Source of the DNA: Paraburkholderia adhaesiva
Lineage (GTDB): Bacteria; Pseudomonadota; Gammaproteobacteria; Burkholderiales; Burkholderiaceae
DNA: 64,000 nt
Direction: 5' to 3'
Assembly (NCBI RefSeq): GCF_021390575.1
Contig: NZ_JAJEJQ010000001.1
Location: 3,262,501 to 3,326,500 of the forward strand
A program made the translations under genes and the position numbers. Numbering within the stretch: the stretch's first letter is position 1; every line of letters begins with the position of its first letter. Below the pieces are notes generated by a model. It searched no databases. It was not told where the DNA came from and saw nothing but the letters and a program-made list of their open reading frames with translations. Of this stretch, positions 42,488 to 52,982 are shown in pieces.

Positions 42488-43258
42488 TCAGAGCGCGCGC
42501 ACCCGCTCGATCATTTCTGCCCCGAACTGTACGTAGGCCTGCGCGCCGCGCGACGCACGGTCGAACACCACGCCAGGCAGCCCGTAGCTGGGCGCCTCGG
42601 CGAGGCGCACATTGCGCGGAATCACAGCGTCGAAAACCTTGTCGCCGAAGTGCTCCTTCAACTGGTCCGACACCTGCTGCTGCAGCGTGATGCGCGGATC
42701 GAACATCACGCGCAGCAAGCCGATCACCTTCAGCTCGCGATTCATGTTCGCGTGAACCTGCTTGATCGTGTTGACGAGATCGGAGAGTCCTTCGAGCGCG
42801 AAGTACTCGCACTGCATTGGAATCACCACGCCGTGCGCGGCGCACAAGCCGTTGAGCGTGAGCAGCGACAACGCGGGCGGACAGTCGATCAGGACAAAGT
42901 CGTAATCGGCGTCGACTTCGGCCAGCGCGTTTTTGAGGCGGCGCTCGCGCTGCTCCACCGACACCAGTTCCACTTCGGCGCCAGCCAGTTCGCGATTCGC
43001 GGGGAGTACGTCGTAGCCCACCGCCTCCGGGCGCGTGCGCGCGTCCGGCACAGTGACGCCGTCGACCAGCACTTCGTATACGGTGTTCTCGCACGCGGCC
43101 TTGTCGATGCCGCTGCCCATCGTGGCGTTGCCTTGCGGGTCGAGATCGATGAGAAGGACACGCTGTCCCTGCGATGCGAGGCTCGCGGCGAGATTGACCG
43201 TAGTCGTCGTCTTGCCGACGCCGCCCTTCTGGTTCGCAACGCAGAAGATTTTTGCCAT
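42488..43258 (-). CDS. parA: Chromosome partitioning ATPase ParA (Soj)
   Basis: Deviant Walker ATPase whose nucleoid gradient moves ParB-parS complexes. The 256 residues start MAKIFCVANQKGGVGKTTTT with the deviant P-loop KGGVGKTT (11-18). They continue with LIDLDPQGNATMGSG and the Walker B DFVLIDCPPALSLLTLN. No N-terminal DNA-binding extension is present, which is the chromosomal type. It follows rsmG after 108 bases. Confidence 0.97.
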   Translation of the reverse strand: MAKIFCVANQKGGVGKTTTTVNLAASLASQGQRVLLIDLDPQGNATMGSGIDKAACENTVYEVLVDGVTVPDARTRPEAVGYDVLPANRELAGAEVELVSVEQRERRLKNALAEVDADYDFVLIDCPPALSLLTLNGLCAAHGVVIPMQCEYFALEGLSDLVNTIKQVHANMNRELKVIGLLRVMFDPRITLQQQVSDQLKEHFGDKVFDAVIPRNVRLAEAPSYGLPGVVFDRASRGAQAYVQFGAEMIERVRAL

Positions 43259-43366
43259 CTTTCGGGTGTCCCTTTTACTGCCTTAGAAAGTTTGCTTACG
43301 TTATAGCTTGCGCATCGCATCTCTGGGAGGTCGTCCGTTCGGCCGACTCTCTGTGCGGACGGTAAA

Positions 43367-44062
43367 TCATGCCGTCGCCGGCTCGACTGCTACTTCGGTC
43401 AGGTGCCGCTCCGCGTCGAGCATCGGCACATCCAGCCGGATCGTCCGAAGTGCCCGCGCGCCCGCCGGCAGTCGCTCGATCTCGCCGTCCGGCCGCACGC
43501 CCTTCATCGCCCAGATCGCACCGCCGTCGGCGACCAGATGCCGGGCCAGTGTAACGAAATCGGCGAGTTCCGCGAATGCCCGCGAGACGATCAAATCAAA
43601 TTTTTTCGGGACCTCGATCCCAGGACGCAGCGATTCGACACGCCCCGTCACGACCGACAGATTCGTCAGGCCCAGTTCAGCCTTCACCTGAGATTGAAAC
43701 GCGGTCTTCTTGTGCACGATGTCGTTCAGCGTCACCTGCCAGTCCGGCCGCGCGATGGCGAGCACGATACCCGGCAGCCCGCCGCCCGAACCGACATCGA
43801 GCACCGCGGCGCCATTTCGCGCCGGAAGGTGCGGCAGAATCGCAAGCGAATCGAGGATGTGCTGAATCATCATCTGGCGCGCATCGCGAATCGCGGTCAG
43901 GTTATAGACCGCGTTCCATTTCGCCAGCAGCGCGACGTAGTCGAGCAGTTGCGCCTGCTGCCGGTCGTTCAACTCGACGCCGAGCGCCTGCGTACCCTCT
44001 TCCAGCATTCGCGCCAAGGCGTCACGATCACCGACGCCAGGTTGTCGTGCGCGCCCCGTCAT
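43367..44062 (-). CDS. rsmG: 16S rRNA (guanine527-N7)-methyltransferase
   Basis: Methylates G527 of 16S rRNA using S-adenosylmethionine. The 231 residues contain the AdoMet loop [16 protein letters not shown] (about 88-103) and the family motif [20 protein letters not shown] (about 54-73). The start overlaps the mnmG stop by four bases (ATGA), so the two are translated together. Confidence 0.96.
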   Translation of the reverse strand: MTGRARQPGVGDRDALARMLEEGTQALGVELNDRQQAQLLDYVALLAKWNAVYNLTAIRDARQMMIQHILDSLAILPHLPARNGAAVLDVGSGGGLPGIVLAIARPDWQVTLNDIVHKKTAFQSQVKAELGLTNLSVVTGRVESLRPGIEVPKKFDLIVSRAFAELADFVTLARHLVADGGAIWAMKGVRPDGEIERLPAGARALRTIRLDVPMLDAERHLTEVAVEPATA

Positions 44063-46017
44063 TTCGCCACCGACGTGGTATCGGTGCCGGAATCGCCCGA
44101 ACTCTGGCGCCGGCGGCCGAGGCCACGCTTCAAATGAACCATGAGCAGCGAAATCGCGGCCGGCGTGATGCCAGAAATGCGCGATGCCTGGCCGATCGTT
44201 TCCGGGCGAAACTGATTGAGCTTCTGGCGTGCTTCGAACGACAAACCGCGCACCTCGGCGTAGTCGATACCTTCCGGCAACCGCGTATTTTCGTGGCCGC
44301 TGTTACGCTTGATCTCGTCGGCCTGACGATCGATATAGCCCTGATATTTGACGCCGATCTCGATCTGCTCCTTGATCTGCGCAAGCAGGATCTCGTCGTC
44401 GGCGAGCGGTGTTTCGGGGGCGCAAGCACCCTCGCGCAGACCGCAGACGCCGTCATAGTTGACACCCGGGCGGCGCAGCAGATCCGCCAGGTTGTATTCA
44501 CGGTCGATCGGCTTACCGAGCAAGGCGGTTGCCTCGTCAGAAGAAAGCGTCTTCGGATTCACCCATGTCGACTTCAGTCGCTCTGTTTCACGTGAAACAG
44601 CATCGCGCTTACGGCAGAATGCGGCCCAACGAATGTCATCGACCACGCCCAGTTCCCGGCCGATCTCCGTGAGGCGCATGTCTGCATTGTCTTCGCGCAG
44701 GCTCAGGCGGTACTCGGCGCGGCTCGTGAACATACGGTACGGCTCCGAGACACCGCGAGTCACCAGGTCGTCGACAAGCACACCGAGATACGCTTCGTCC
44801 CGGCGCGGGCACCATGCATCCTTGCCCTGCACTTGCAAACCAGCGTTGATACCGGCCAGCAGGCCTTGCGCAGCGGCTTCTTCGTAGCCGGTCGTGCCAT
44901 TGATCTGGCCCGCAAAGAACAACCCATTGATCGACTTCGTTTCCAGCGAGGACTTCAGAGCACGCGGATCGAAATAGTCGTACTCGATCGCATAGCCGGG
45001 ACGCAAGATATGCGCATGCTCCAGGCCGCGCATCGAATGCACAAGCTCAAGCTGGACGTCGAATGGCAGGCTCGTCGAGATCCCGTTCGGGTAGAACTCG
45101 TTAGTCGTCAGCCCTTCCGGCTCCAGGAAGATCTGATGCGATTCCTTCGACGCGAAACGGTGAATCTTGTCTTCGATCGACGGGCAATAGCGCGGCCCCA
45201 CGCCTTCGATCACCCCGGTGTACATCGGCGAGCGATCAAGACCGCCACGGATGATGTCGTGCGTGCGCGTATTCGTATGCGTCACCCAGCACGGAATCTG
45301 GCGCGGATGCTGCTCAGCTCGGCCAAGGAACGAGAACACCGGCACCGGGTCCAGATCGCCCGGCTGCTCTTCGAGCACCGAAAAGTCGATCGTGCGGCCA
45401 TCGATACGCGGAGGTGTTCCTGTCTTCAGGCGCCCTTGCGGCAGCTTCAGCTCCTTCAGGCGTGCCGACAGCGTCACCGCCGCCGGGTCGCCAGCGCGGC
45501 CGCCCGTGTAGTTGTTCAGGCCAACGTGGATCTTGCCGTCTAGGAACGTCCCAGCCGTCAGAACGACTGCACGGCTGCGGAACCGGATGCCGACTTGCGT
45601 CACCGCACCGACCACCCGATCGCCTTCGACCATCAAATCCTCGACGGCCTGCTGGAACAGCCAGAGATTTTGCTGATTTTCCAGGCGACGGCGGATCGCG
45701 GCCTTATAGAGAATACGGTCGGCTTGGGCGCGAGTCGCGCGCACCGCCGGGCCTTTTGAGGAGTTCAGGATGCGGAACTGGATGCCACCCTCATCGGTGG
45801 CCGCAGCCATTGCGCCCCCAAGGGCGTCAACTTCCTTGACCAGATGCCCCTTACCAATACCGCCGATCGACGGATTGCAGCTCATCTGGCCGAGCGTCTC
45901 GATGTTGTGCGTGAGCAGGAGCGTCTTGACGCCCATGCGAGCGGCAGCAAGCGCGGCCTCGGTGCCGGCGTGACCGCCGCCTACGACGATTACGTCAAAC
46001 TCTGTGGGATAAAGCAT
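44059..46017 (-). CDS. mnmG: tRNA uridine-5-carboxymethylaminomethyl modification enzyme MnmG (GidA)
   Basis: FAD-dependent partner of MnmE in modifying the wobble uridine of tRNAs. The 652 residues open with the dinucleotide-binding [17 protein letters not shown] (13-29). They contain the substrate-binding [13 protein letters not shown] (about 47-59), the catalytic-cysteine region [13 protein letters not shown] and the C-terminal helical domain that contacts MnmE. A parS site lies within the coding sequence at 44584-44599. Confidence 0.97.
   Translation of the reverse strand: MLYPTEFDVIVVGGGHAGTEAALAAARMGVKTLLLTHNIETLGQMSCNPSIGGIGKGHLVKEVDALGGAMAAATDEGGIQFRILNSSKGPAVRATRAQADRILYKAAIRRRLENQQNLWLFQQAVEDLMVEGDRVVGAVTQVGIRFRSRAVVLTAGTFLDGKIHVGLNNYTGGRAGDPAAVTLSARLKELKLPQGRLKTGTPPRIDGRTIDFSVLEEQPGDLDPVPVFSFLGRAEQHPRQIPCWVTHTNTRTHDIIRGGLDRSPMYTGVIEGVGPRYCPSIEDKIHRFASKESHQIFLEPEGLTTNEFYPNGISTSLPFDVQLELVHSMRGLEHAHILRPGYAIEYDYFDPRALKSSLETKSINGLFFAGQINGTTGYEEAAAQGLLAGINAGLQVQGKDAWCPRRDEAYLGVLVDDLVTRGVSEPYRMFTSRAEYRLSLREDNADMRLTEIGRELGVVDDIRWAAFCRKRDAVSRETERLKSTWVNPKTLSSDEATALLGKPIDREYNLADLLRRPGVNYDGVCGLREGACAPETPLADDEILLAQIKEQIEIGVKYQGYIDRQADEIKRNSGHENTRLPEGIDYAEVRGLSFEARQKLNQFRPETIGQASRISGITPAAISLLMVHLKRGLGRRRQSSGDSGTDTTSVAK
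44584..44599. other. parS centromere site inside mnmG
   Basis: A perfect 16-bp match to the universal parS palindrome TGTTTCACGTGAAACA. It lies about 2 kb from parB, and in the mnmG frame it encodes the residues VSRETE. Confidence 0.95.
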
Positions 46018-46077
46018 AGCCGGACCTCACGCACGGCGAACCGCGTGAGCCTTCTCAGAAAAGTGTGGGATGCGCGA

Positions 46078-46083
46078 ATTATA
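46078..46083 (-). promoter_or_regulatory. Candidate -10 box of mnmG
   Basis: TATAAT on the minus strand, 60 bases ahead of the mnmG start and just past the liv terminator. No good -35 is visible at 16-18 bases. Confidence 0.4.
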
Positions 46084-46133
46084 ACGGTTTCGTGATTTGG
46101 GCCGCTCGCACCCGAATTTCGTTCCACGCGCAG

Positions 46134-46172
46134 ACGAAAAAAACGGCGTGTTTCACGTGAAACACGCCGTTT
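46134..46172 (-). terminator. Terminator of the liv operon, with parS as its stem
   Basis: A perfect 32-bp palindrome at 46141-46172 whose central 16 bases (46149-46164) are the parS sequence TGTTTCACGTGAAACA. On the minus strand it is followed by an unbroken T-run (seven T including the arm end). It lies 22 bases past the livF stop, so it has the form of an intrinsic terminator and a partition site at once. Confidence 0.85.
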
Positions 46173-46193
46173 CGTGAACAACATACAGAGCAG

Positions 46194-46952
46194 TCAGGCG
46201 GTCTTCTTCGCGAGCCCCAGATAGGTTTCGATCACGCGCGGGTTCTGTGCCAGTTCGGCAGCGGGGCCTTCGAGCGCCAGATCGCCGGTTTCCAGCACGT
46301 AGCCGTAGTCGGAAATCTGAAGTGCAGCGCGCGCGTTCTGCTCGATCAGCAGCGTGGCCACGCCCGTCTGACGCAGCGCGCTAATGATGTGGAATATTTC
46401 CTTCACGATCAGCGGCGCCAGACCGAGGCTCGGTTCGTCGAGCATCAGCAGATCCGGCTTGCCCATCAGCGCCCGGCCGACCGCGAGCATTTGCCGCTCG
46501 CCACCGGAAAGCGTGCCGGCCGCCTGCGTGCGACGCTCCTTCAGACGGGGAAACAACTCGAACACATGATCGAGCTGATCGAGGAAGTTACGCTCGCCCG
46601 CCCGCTTGCGCCGATATGCGCCGAGCACGAGATTGTCCTCGACGGTCATCGACGCAAACAGCTCGCGCTTTTCCGGCACGAGGCACATACCGCGCGCGAC
46701 GCGACCCTCGATCGGTAATGCGCTCACCTCTTCGCCGAGGTAGGAAACGTGCCCACTCGCGCGCCCAGTGTGAGGCAACGCCCCCATGATGGCGTTGAGC
46801 AGTGTGGATTTGCCCGCGCCGTTCGGTCCGATCACGGAAACGATCTGCCCTGCCCCCACCTTGATTGCCGCATGGTGGAGCGCCTCGATCTTCCCGTACC
46901 GAACCGCGAGGTTCGAAACCTCAAGCACGGTGTTAGCGGATGTCGTCATCAT
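46194..46952 (-). CDS. livF: Branched-chain amino acid ABC transporter ATPase, LivF type
   Basis: A 252-residue ATPase of a HAAT-family importer. Walker A is GPNGAGKST (about 43-51), the signature motif is [15 protein letters not shown], and Walker B is [13 protein letters not shown]. It starts overlapping the stop of the upstream livMG fusion gene, so the two are coupled. Last gene of this operon. Confidence 0.93.
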   Translation of the reverse strand: MMTTSANTVLEVSNLAVRYGKIEALHHAAIKVGAGQIVSVIGPNGAGKSTLLNAIMGALPHTGRASGHVSYLGEEVSALPIEGRVARGMCLVPEKRELFASMTVEDNLVLGAYRRKRAGERNFLDQLDHVFELFPRLKERRTQAAGTLSGGERQMLAVGRALMGKPDLLMLDEPSLGLAPLIVKEIFHIISALRQTGVATLLIEQNARAALQISDYGYVLETGDLALEGPAAELAQNPRVIETYLGLAKKTA

Positions 46953-48736
46953 TCCACCCCGCCGAGATACGCTTCGAGCACAGCGGGATCCTGCTGCACG
47001 TCCTCCGGCAAGCCTTCCGCGATCCGCGTGCCGAACTCCATTACGACGAGTCGATCCGTGAGATTCATCACGAAGTCCATGTCGTGTTCGACCAGCAGCA
47101 CGCTCATCCCCTCCTCCTTCAGCCTGCGCAGCAATGCAGCCAGCTGTTGTTTTTCCTGATACCGCAAACCCGCGGCCGGCTCATCCAGAAGCAGCAAGGT
47201 TGGATCGCAGCACAGCGCACGTGCAATCTCAAGAATGCGCTGCTGACCGAGCGCGAGGCTGCCTGCTTCTTCGTACATGTACTGCTCAAGCCCAACGCGT
47301 CGCAGTTGCTTCGCCGCCTCGCTCATCAGGCGCCCTTCTTCGGCCGCGTTGAACTTCGCGACGCTGCGCAGCACGCCCGCGCGCCCTCGCAGATGCGCGC
47401 CGATGGCGACGTTCTCGAGCACCGTCATGGTCGGCAGCAACTTGACGTGCTGGAACGTCCGGCCGATCCCACGCGCGACGATCTGACGTGAAGTGAGCCG
47501 ATCGATGCGCTCGCCGCGGAACGTGATCTGTCCGCTCGTCGGCTGCAGCACACCGGTGACGAGGTTGAACGTCGTCGACTTGCCAGCGCCGTTTGGTCCG
47601 ATCAGACCAATGATCTGACCCGCGCGCACCTCGAAGCTAACGTCATTTACCGCGACGAGTCCGCCAAACTGCTTGCGCGCCTTGTCGACCGTCAGCAGCA
47701 TTTCGCCAGTGGCGGGTTTGCTGCGCTGCGGCAACGGCTCTGCATTCTCGGGAACCTGTGCCTGCGAGCCGCGCGGGAAAAATCGTGCGACGAACGGCCA
47801 GACACCGCGTCGCGCGTACTGCAGCAGCAGCACCATCAGAATGCCGAACACGATGATTTCAAAGTTGCCGTTCTCGCCGAGCAGTTTCGGCAGCAGTGTT
47901 TGCAGCCAGTCCTGCAGCACAGTCAGGATCGCCGCACCGAGTACCGCGCCCCAGACGTGCGCGACGCCACCCACTACGGCCATGAACAGATACTCGATGC
48001 CATGATTCAGGCCGAACGGCGTCGGATTCACGGCACGCTGCAAATGCGCGTAGAGGAAACCGGAGACAGCCGCAAGCACCGCCGCGTAGACGAAGATCAC
48101 GACGCGCATCCACGCCGTATTCACGCCCATTGCCTCGGCCATCATCCCGCCGCCCCGCAGTGCGCGGATCGCGCGTCCGGCCCGACTATTAAGCAGATTC
48201 TGAACAGAGACGACAGCCAGCAGCACGACGACCCAGATCAGGTAGTAAATGTGGCGCCCCGACTCGAGATCGATACCGAGCACGTTCAGCACCGGAATGC
48301 CATTGATGCCGTCGTACTTGCCGAGCGCATCGAGGTTACCGAACAGGAAGTACAGCGCGAGGCCCCAGGCGATCGTGCCAAGCGGCAGAAAGTGGCCCGA
48401 GAGCCGCATCGTGACGAGCCCGAGCACGAGCGCCACGAGCCCCGTGACCACGACACCGACGATCAGCGCGAACCACGGCGACACGCCGTACTGCGTCGTC
48501 AGAAACGCAGTCGCATAAGCCCCGAGGCCGACGAACGCGGCCTGACCGAAACTCGTCATGCCACCGATGCCGGTGAGCAGCACGAGTCCGATAGCGACGA
48601 TCGAATAGAGGCCGATGTAGTTCAGCAGCGTGACCCAGTACTCGGGCACGTGCACCGGATGCGGCAGCACCGGCAACGCGAACATGACGATGAGAAACAG
48701 CCAGAAAAAGCGGTTACGCATGATGATCCGTTTCAT
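46949..48736 (-). CDS. Fused branched-chain amino acid permease-ATPase (LivM-LivG)
   Basis: One 595-residue protein joins two components that are separate in E. coli. Residues about 1-320 are a LivM-type permease with many membrane helices and the family motif [17 protein letters not shown] linker of about 25 residues leads to a LivG-type ATPase (about 345-595) with Walker [10 protein letters not shown], signature [15 protein letters not shown] and Walker [18 protein letters not shown] precedes the ATG, within the end of the upstream permease gene. No stop or frameshift occurs in the join, so it is a true fusion. Confidence 0.93.
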   Translation of the reverse strand: MKRIIMRNRFFWLFLIVMFALPVLPHPVHVPEYWVTLLNYIGLYSIVAIGLVLLTGIGGMTSFGQAAFVGLGAYATAFLTTQYGVSPWFALIVGVVVTGLVALVLGLVTMRLSGHFLPLGTIAWGLALYFLFGNLDALGKYDGINGIPVLNVLGIDLESGRHIYYLIWVVVLLAVVSVQNLLNSRAGRAIRALRGGGMMAEAMGVNTAWMRVVIFVYAAVLAAVSGFLYAHLQRAVNPTPFGLNHGIEYLFMAVVGGVAHVWGAVLGAAILTVLQDWLQTLLPKLLGENGNFEIIVFGILMVLLLQYARRGVWPFVARFFPRGSQAQVPENAEPLPQRSKPATGEMLLTVDKARKQFGGLVAVNDVSFEVRAGQIIGLIGPNGAGKSTTFNLVTGVLQPTSGQITFRGERIDRLTSRQIVARGIGRTFQHVKLLPTMTVLENVAIGAHLRGRAGVLRSVAKFNAAEEGRLMSEAAKQLRRVGLEQYMYEEAGSLALGQQRILEIARALCCDPTLLLLDEPAAGLRYQEKQQLAALLRRLKEEGMSVLLVEHDMDFVMNLTDRLVVMEFGTRIAEGLPEDVQQDPAVLEAYLGGVE

Positions 48737-48740
48737 CGCA

Positions 48741-49796
48741 TCACTCCTCTTCTTCTTCGGTGTGGGGCGTCGAGAGACTGCGCCACAGCAGCACCGGGAT
48801 GATGAGCGTGAACACGATCACTTCCTTATAGGAACTCGCCCAGAACGACGAATACGACTCCAGCAGACCGACCAGCACCGAGCCCGCCGCTGCCACCGGA
48901 TAGCTCAACAGTCCGCCGATGATTGCGCCCACGAAGCCCTTCAGGCCGATCAGGAAACCCGAGTCGTAGTAGATGGTCGTTAGCGGTGCGACGAGAATTC
49001 CGCACAACGCGCCGAGCCCCGCGGCGAGCGTGAACGCGAGCCGCCCGGCCTGCGTCGTACCGATTCCAACGAGTCGCGCACCGAGCCGGTTCACGGCAGT
49101 CGCACGCAGCGCCTTGCCCGGGATCGTGCGGTCGAAATAGAGGTACAGGCCGACGATCATCACAGCGGCCGTGCCGATCACCCACAGGGTCTGCCCCGAA
49201 ACCGAGAGGTTGCCGACGTTGAACGTGGCGTCGGTGAACGCGTTCGTACGCGAGCCTTCGGCGCCGAACATCACGAGTCCAAGTCCCACCATCGCGAAGT
49301 GCACGGCCACTGCGACGATCAGGAGCAGCAGCGTCGCCGATTCGGCAATGGGCTGAAATGCAAGGCGGTAAATGAACGGCCCCATCGGCACGACGATTGC
49401 GAGCGTCAGTGCGATCTGCGCGAGCATCGGCAGAGGTTGCGCCGCCATTTCGCGGGTCAGCGCATACAACGCAATCGGAAACAGCAGATACCTGCCAGCG
49501 AGCGACACAAGCATGCGCGCTGCGTGCCGGCGCCGTTCGGCGTGGCGCACGAGGCCCAATGTTTCCGCGACGAAGCACGCCACGCCAAGTGCGACGAGCA
49601 ACCCGCAAGTCGCCGGAAACTTCTGCGATTGCAGCGCGGCGAGGGTGAGTGCGCCGTACGAGACGAACTCGCCTTGCGGAATGAAGATAACCCGCGTGAC
49701 GGAAAACACGAGCACGAGCGCAAGCGCGAGCAGCGCGTAGATCGCGCCTGTCGTGATGCCGTCCTGCGCGAGGATCGCGGCAATCGATAAATCCAT
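48741..49796 (-). CDS. livH: Branched-chain amino acid ABC permease, LivH type
   Basis: A 351-residue permease with about eight to nine hydrophobic segments. The N-terminal GAIYALLALALVLVFSVTRV and IPQGEFVSYGAL, together with the C-terminal GFVGAIIGGLLSYPVAA, are characteristic of the LivH family. It is longer than E. coli LivH by an insert at about 75-105. It is followed by livMG after four bases and preceded by two binding-protein genes. Confidence 0.9.
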   Translation of the reverse strand: MDLSIAAILAQDGITTGAIYALLALALVLVFSVTRVIFIPQGEFVSYGALTLAALQSQKFPATCGLLVALGVACFVAETLGLVRHAERRRHAARMLVSLAGRYLLFPIALYALTREMAAQPLPMLAQIALTLAIVVPMGPFIYRLAFQPIAESATLLLLIVAVAVHFAMVGLGLVMFGAEGSRTNAFTDATFNVGNLSVSGQTLWVIGTAAVMIVGLYLYFDRTIPGKALRATAVNRLGARLVGIGTTQAGRLAFTLAAGLGALCGILVAPLTTIYYDSGFLIGLKGFVGAIIGGLLSYPVAAAGSVLVGLLESYSSFWASSYKEVIVFTLIIPVLLWRSLSTPHTEEEEE

Positions 49797-49977
49797 ACAG
49801 CCCTCTTACTGAAACACTGGAGACCCGGGAACCCTGGGAACTACGAAAAACAGCAAATGAAAGACAAGTCCGGCGCACAGTGCCGCGGAGATTGTCGATG
49901 AGCGTAACGACACGGAAACGTCCCTGCGTTTCACGAGGAACCGTCCGCGCGGACGGTCCTTCAAGCGCGAAGCGGTA

Positions 49978-51135
49978 TCACTGGCTTTGCAGCTTCCACT
50001 TGCTGTCGACGATTTCCACGATCACGCGCGCACGGTCGTCGAGACCTGCGTGATCGGTCGCGCTCATGTTGAAAACACCATGTGCGCCCGCCACGTCGCG
50101 CATGTTTTCGAGCGCGTTACGCAACGCTACGCGGAACGCTTCGGTGCCGGGTTGAGCCGTCTTCAGCGCGACGGGAATCGCGTGCGCCAGCATCTGCCCC
50201 GCGTCCCACGCATGGCCGCCGAACGTCGAAACGGAACCGGCACCGTAGGCCTTCTCATAGGCCACTTTGTAGGTGAGCGCCGACTTCTTTACCGGATTCG
50301 AATCGGCCAACTGGTCAGCGACGAGGATCGGGCCTGCGGGCAGCAGTTCACCTTCGCAGTTTTTACCGCAGACGCGCAGGAAGTCATTATTCGCGACACC
50401 GTGCGTCTGATAAATCTTGCCCTTGTAGCCGCGGTCCTTCAGCGTGGTGGCCGGAAGCGCCGACGGCGTGCCCGACGCGCCGATCAACACTGCATCCGGA
50501 TTCACCGACATCAGCTTGAGCGTCTGGCCCGTCACCGACGAATCGGTGCGGTTATAACGCTCGCTCGCGACGATCTTCAGATTGTGCTTCGCCGCTGCTG
50601 CCGTGAACTCCTTGAGCCAGCTGTCGCCATAGGCATCCGTAAAGCCGATGAAACCCACGGTCTTGACGCCGTGCTTCTCCATGTAGCTCGCGAGTGCGTC
50701 GGCCATCAGGCTATCGTTCTGCGGCGTCTTGAACGCCCACTGACGCTTGCCGTCCACCGGCTGCACGATCGCGGCCGACGCTGCCATCGAGATCATTGGC
50801 GTCTTGCTCTGCGCGACCACGTCGAGCATCGCGAGCGAGTTCGGCGTGACCGTCGAGCCGACGATCGCGTCGACGTGATCTTCATCGATCAGCTTGTGGG
50901 TGTTCTGCACGGCCCTGCTCGTATCCGAGGCGTCATCGAGCACGATGTACTCCACGCTCTTGCCCGCGATCTCTTTCGGCAGGAGTGCGATCGTATTCTT
51001 TTCCGGAATGCCGAGCGACGCGGCGGGCCCCGTCGCCGAAAGCGTCACACCGATCTTCACCTGTGCGGCCACCACGCCGGTTGTGCCCATCAATGCCGCT
51101 GCGAGTCCGGCACCCACCCACTTCATCGTTTTCAT
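49978..51135 (-). CDS. ABC transporter periplasmic amino acid-binding protein, paralogue 1
   Basis: A 385-residue type I binding protein. A signal peptide (residues about 1-25, ending VVAA) precedes the mature start QVKIGVTLSATGPAASLG. Start at 51135 is set by GGAGACG eight bases upstream and by the signal peptide. Two cysteines in RVCGKNCEGE may form a disulfide. It is a close paralogue of the gene just upstream (51414-52580) and sits directly before livH. Confidence 0.92.
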   Translation of the reverse strand: MKTMKWVGAGLAAALMGTTGVVAAQVKIGVTLSATGPAASLGIPEKNTIALLPKEIAGKSVEYIVLDDASDTSRAVQNTHKLIDEDHVDAIVGSTVTPNSLAMLDVVAQSKTPMISMAASAAIVQPVDGKRQWAFKTPQNDSLMADALASYMEKHGVKTVGFIGFTDAYGDSWLKEFTAAAAKHNLKIVASERYNRTDSSVTGQTLKLMSVNPDAVLIGASGTPSALPATTLKDRGYKGKIYQTHGVANNDFLRVCGKNCEGELLPAGPILVADQLADSNPVKKSALTYKVAYEKAYGAGSVSTFGGHAWDAGQMLAHAIPVALKTAQPGTEAFRVALRNALENMRDVAGAHGVFNMSATDHAGLDDRARVIVEIVDSKWKLQSQ

Positions 51136-51340
51136 GGCGCGTCTCCAAACGCTTTGTCTATACGTCGATTGCTCCGGCGTCGGGATTGTTGGCCTGGCGT
51201 CGGGCCTTTGAGTGTAGATAGCAGAACCGCGCATGTGATGCATGGTTTTCCCTGCTTGATGCCCGGTCCGGTTTATCGACTCGCCGACGATTACGCCGTG
51301 CTGCGCTTGCCCTGCCCTACCCGCACGAAAGTTGCGCTGG

Positions 51341-51377
51341 CAACAAAAAGGGCACGTCGGATAACCGCCGTGCCCTT
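51341..51377 (-). terminator. Terminator between the two binding-protein paralogues
   Basis: AAGGGCACG and CGTGCCCTT pair exactly (51348-51356 and 51369-51377) with an inner CGG/CCG stem, followed by TTTTTG on the minus strand. It probably ends or attenuates transcription after the upstream paralogue, which may lift its expression above that of the rest of the operon. Confidence 0.75.
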
Positions 51378-51413
51378 GTCTGATGCTTCGTTATGCCTGG
51401 TTTCCGACGACGC

Positions 51414-52580
51414 TCAGTCGCCCGCAAGCTTCCACTTGCCACCGACAATCTCCACCATCACGCGCGCGCGCTGATCGAGACCCGCATGATCGGTCGCGCT
51501 CATGTTGAAGATGCCGTGCGCGCCCGCGAGGTCATGTGTGTTTTCGAGCGCCGTGCGCAAAGCATCGCGGAATGCCTTCGTTCCCGGCTGGCCCGCTTTC
51601 AGTGCAGCGGGGATCGCGTGCTGCAGCAACAGGCCCGCGTCCCAGGCGTGGCCGCCGAACGTCGAGATCGAGCCCACGCCGTAGGCCTTTTCATATGCAC
51701 TCTTGTACGCGAGCGCCGACTGTTTCGCGGCATTCGAATCGGGCAACTGATCAGCGACGAGGAGCGGACCCGCCGGCAGATACGTGGCCTCGCAATCCTT
51801 GCCGCAGACGCGCAGGAAGTCGTTGTTGGCCACGCCGTGCGTCTGATAGTACTTGCCTGCATAGCCGCGCTCCTTGAGCGTCTTCTGCGGCAGCGCGGCC
51901 GGCGTGCCTGCACCGGCGATCAACACGGCATCCGGATGCTGCGACATCATCTTGAGCGCCTGCCCCGTGACCGACGCGTCATTACGCGCGAAGCGCTCGT
52001 TCGCGACGACCTTGATGTTCTGCTTCGCGGCCGCGGCGCTGAATTCCTTGTACCAGCTCTCGCCGTAGGCGTCCGAGAAGCCGATGAACGCCACTGTCTT
52101 CACGCCGTGCGCGGCCATGTGCTGCGCGATCGCGCCAGCCATCAACTGATCGTTCTGCGGTGTCTTAAAGACCGACGCGCGTTTCGCGTCCATCGGTTCG
52201 ACGATCGAGGCGGCGGCGGCCATCGAGATCATCGGCGTGGAGGTTTCGGCGGCGACGTCGATCATCGCGAGCGAATTCGGCACGACGGTCGAGCCAATCA
52301 GCGCGTCCACGTGATCTTCGCTCGTGAGCTTGCGCGCATTTTTGACGGCCTGGGTGGAGTCGGTCGCGTCGTCGAGCACGATGTACTCGATCTTCTGACC
52401 CGCGATTTCCTTCGGCAGGAGCGCGATCGTATTCTTCTCGGGAATGCCCAGCGACGCGGCCGGACCGGTGGCTGACAGCGTCACGCCTATTTTCACGTCA
52501 GCGAACGCCGCACCGGACGTCACCGCAAAGATCCCCGACACGACGCAAGCCGCATTCACCCAACGCAAGGCCAACCGCAT
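51414..52580 (-). CDS. ABC transporter periplasmic amino acid-binding protein, paralogue 2
   Basis: A 388-residue binding protein with the same layout as paralogue 1: signal peptide, mature start DVKIGVTLSATGPAASLGIP, the cysteine pair VCGKDC, and the C-terminal FNMSATDHAGLDQRARV. The ATG at 52580 follows AGGAG with five bases between; an in-frame GTG six bases earlier is disfavoured. Tandem duplication of the receptor gene is evident. A terminator follows it. Confidence 0.92.
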   Translation of the reverse strand: MRLALRWVNAACVVSGIFAVTSGAAFADVKIGVTLSATGPAASLGIPEKNTIALLPKEIAGQKIEYIVLDDATDSTQAVKNARKLTSEDHVDALIGSTVVPNSLAMIDVAAETSTPMISMAAAASIVEPMDAKRASVFKTPQNDQLMAGAIAQHMAAHGVKTVAFIGFSDAYGESWYKEFSAAAAKQNIKVVANERFARNDASVTGQALKMMSQHPDAVLIAGAGTPAALPQKTLKERGYAGKYYQTHGVANNDFLRVCGKDCEATYLPAGPLLVADQLPDSNAAKQSALAYKSAYEKAYGVGSISTFGGHAWDAGLLLQHAIPAALKAGQPGTKAFRDALRTALENTHDLAGAHGIFNMSATDHAGLDQRARVMVEIVGGKWKLAGD

Positions 52581-52941
52581 CTCCACTCCTTTTGATAATC
52601 GCTTTATAAATCGCGCCGGATTTTCAGAGGCTCCGGTTTCGATAGTTGTATTAATCCGCCAGACTCTGCCAGCGCATTATTCCGACCCTCTCATCGGAGA
52701 ATGCCGAGTGTAGCGGACCGGAAGTTGCGCTCGCAAGCGCTTTCCATAGGCTTACACACGGTCTGATAGCGGCAACACAATGGGGTATAAGCAAGACCGG
52801 GACCAAAACCAGACACGACGGACAATTCGCCGCATCACGTCACGATTTGTGTAAAACCAGAGGCGTATTCGCTCGCGTGCAAGAAAAATCACGCGCGAAA
52901 CAGAAAGGAAGGGAAAAGATAATCGGCGGAAAATCGCCGGC
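52581..52941. other. Upstream region of the liv operon
   Basis: About 360 bases between the second paralogue and the terminator at 52942. It should hold the operon promoter, but no clear hexamers were found. A plus-strand frame near 52847 lacks a ribosome site and is not called. Confidence 0.5.
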
Positions 52942-52982
52942 TAAAATGAAAAGCGCTGTTGGACGTTCATCCAACAGCGCTT
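52942..52982 (-). terminator. Intrinsic terminator
   Basis: A perfect 13-bp stem (AAGCGCTGTTGGA and its complement) with a six-base loop, then a T-rich tail on the minus strand. It either ends the liv operon at 53-58 kb or a small RNA. Confidence 0.85.

Noticed and set aside
49920..49960. parS-like half-site GTTTCACGAGGAAC with an adjacent GC hairpin
   Set aside because: It deviates from the parS palindrome at several bases of the right half; too degenerate to call a third site.
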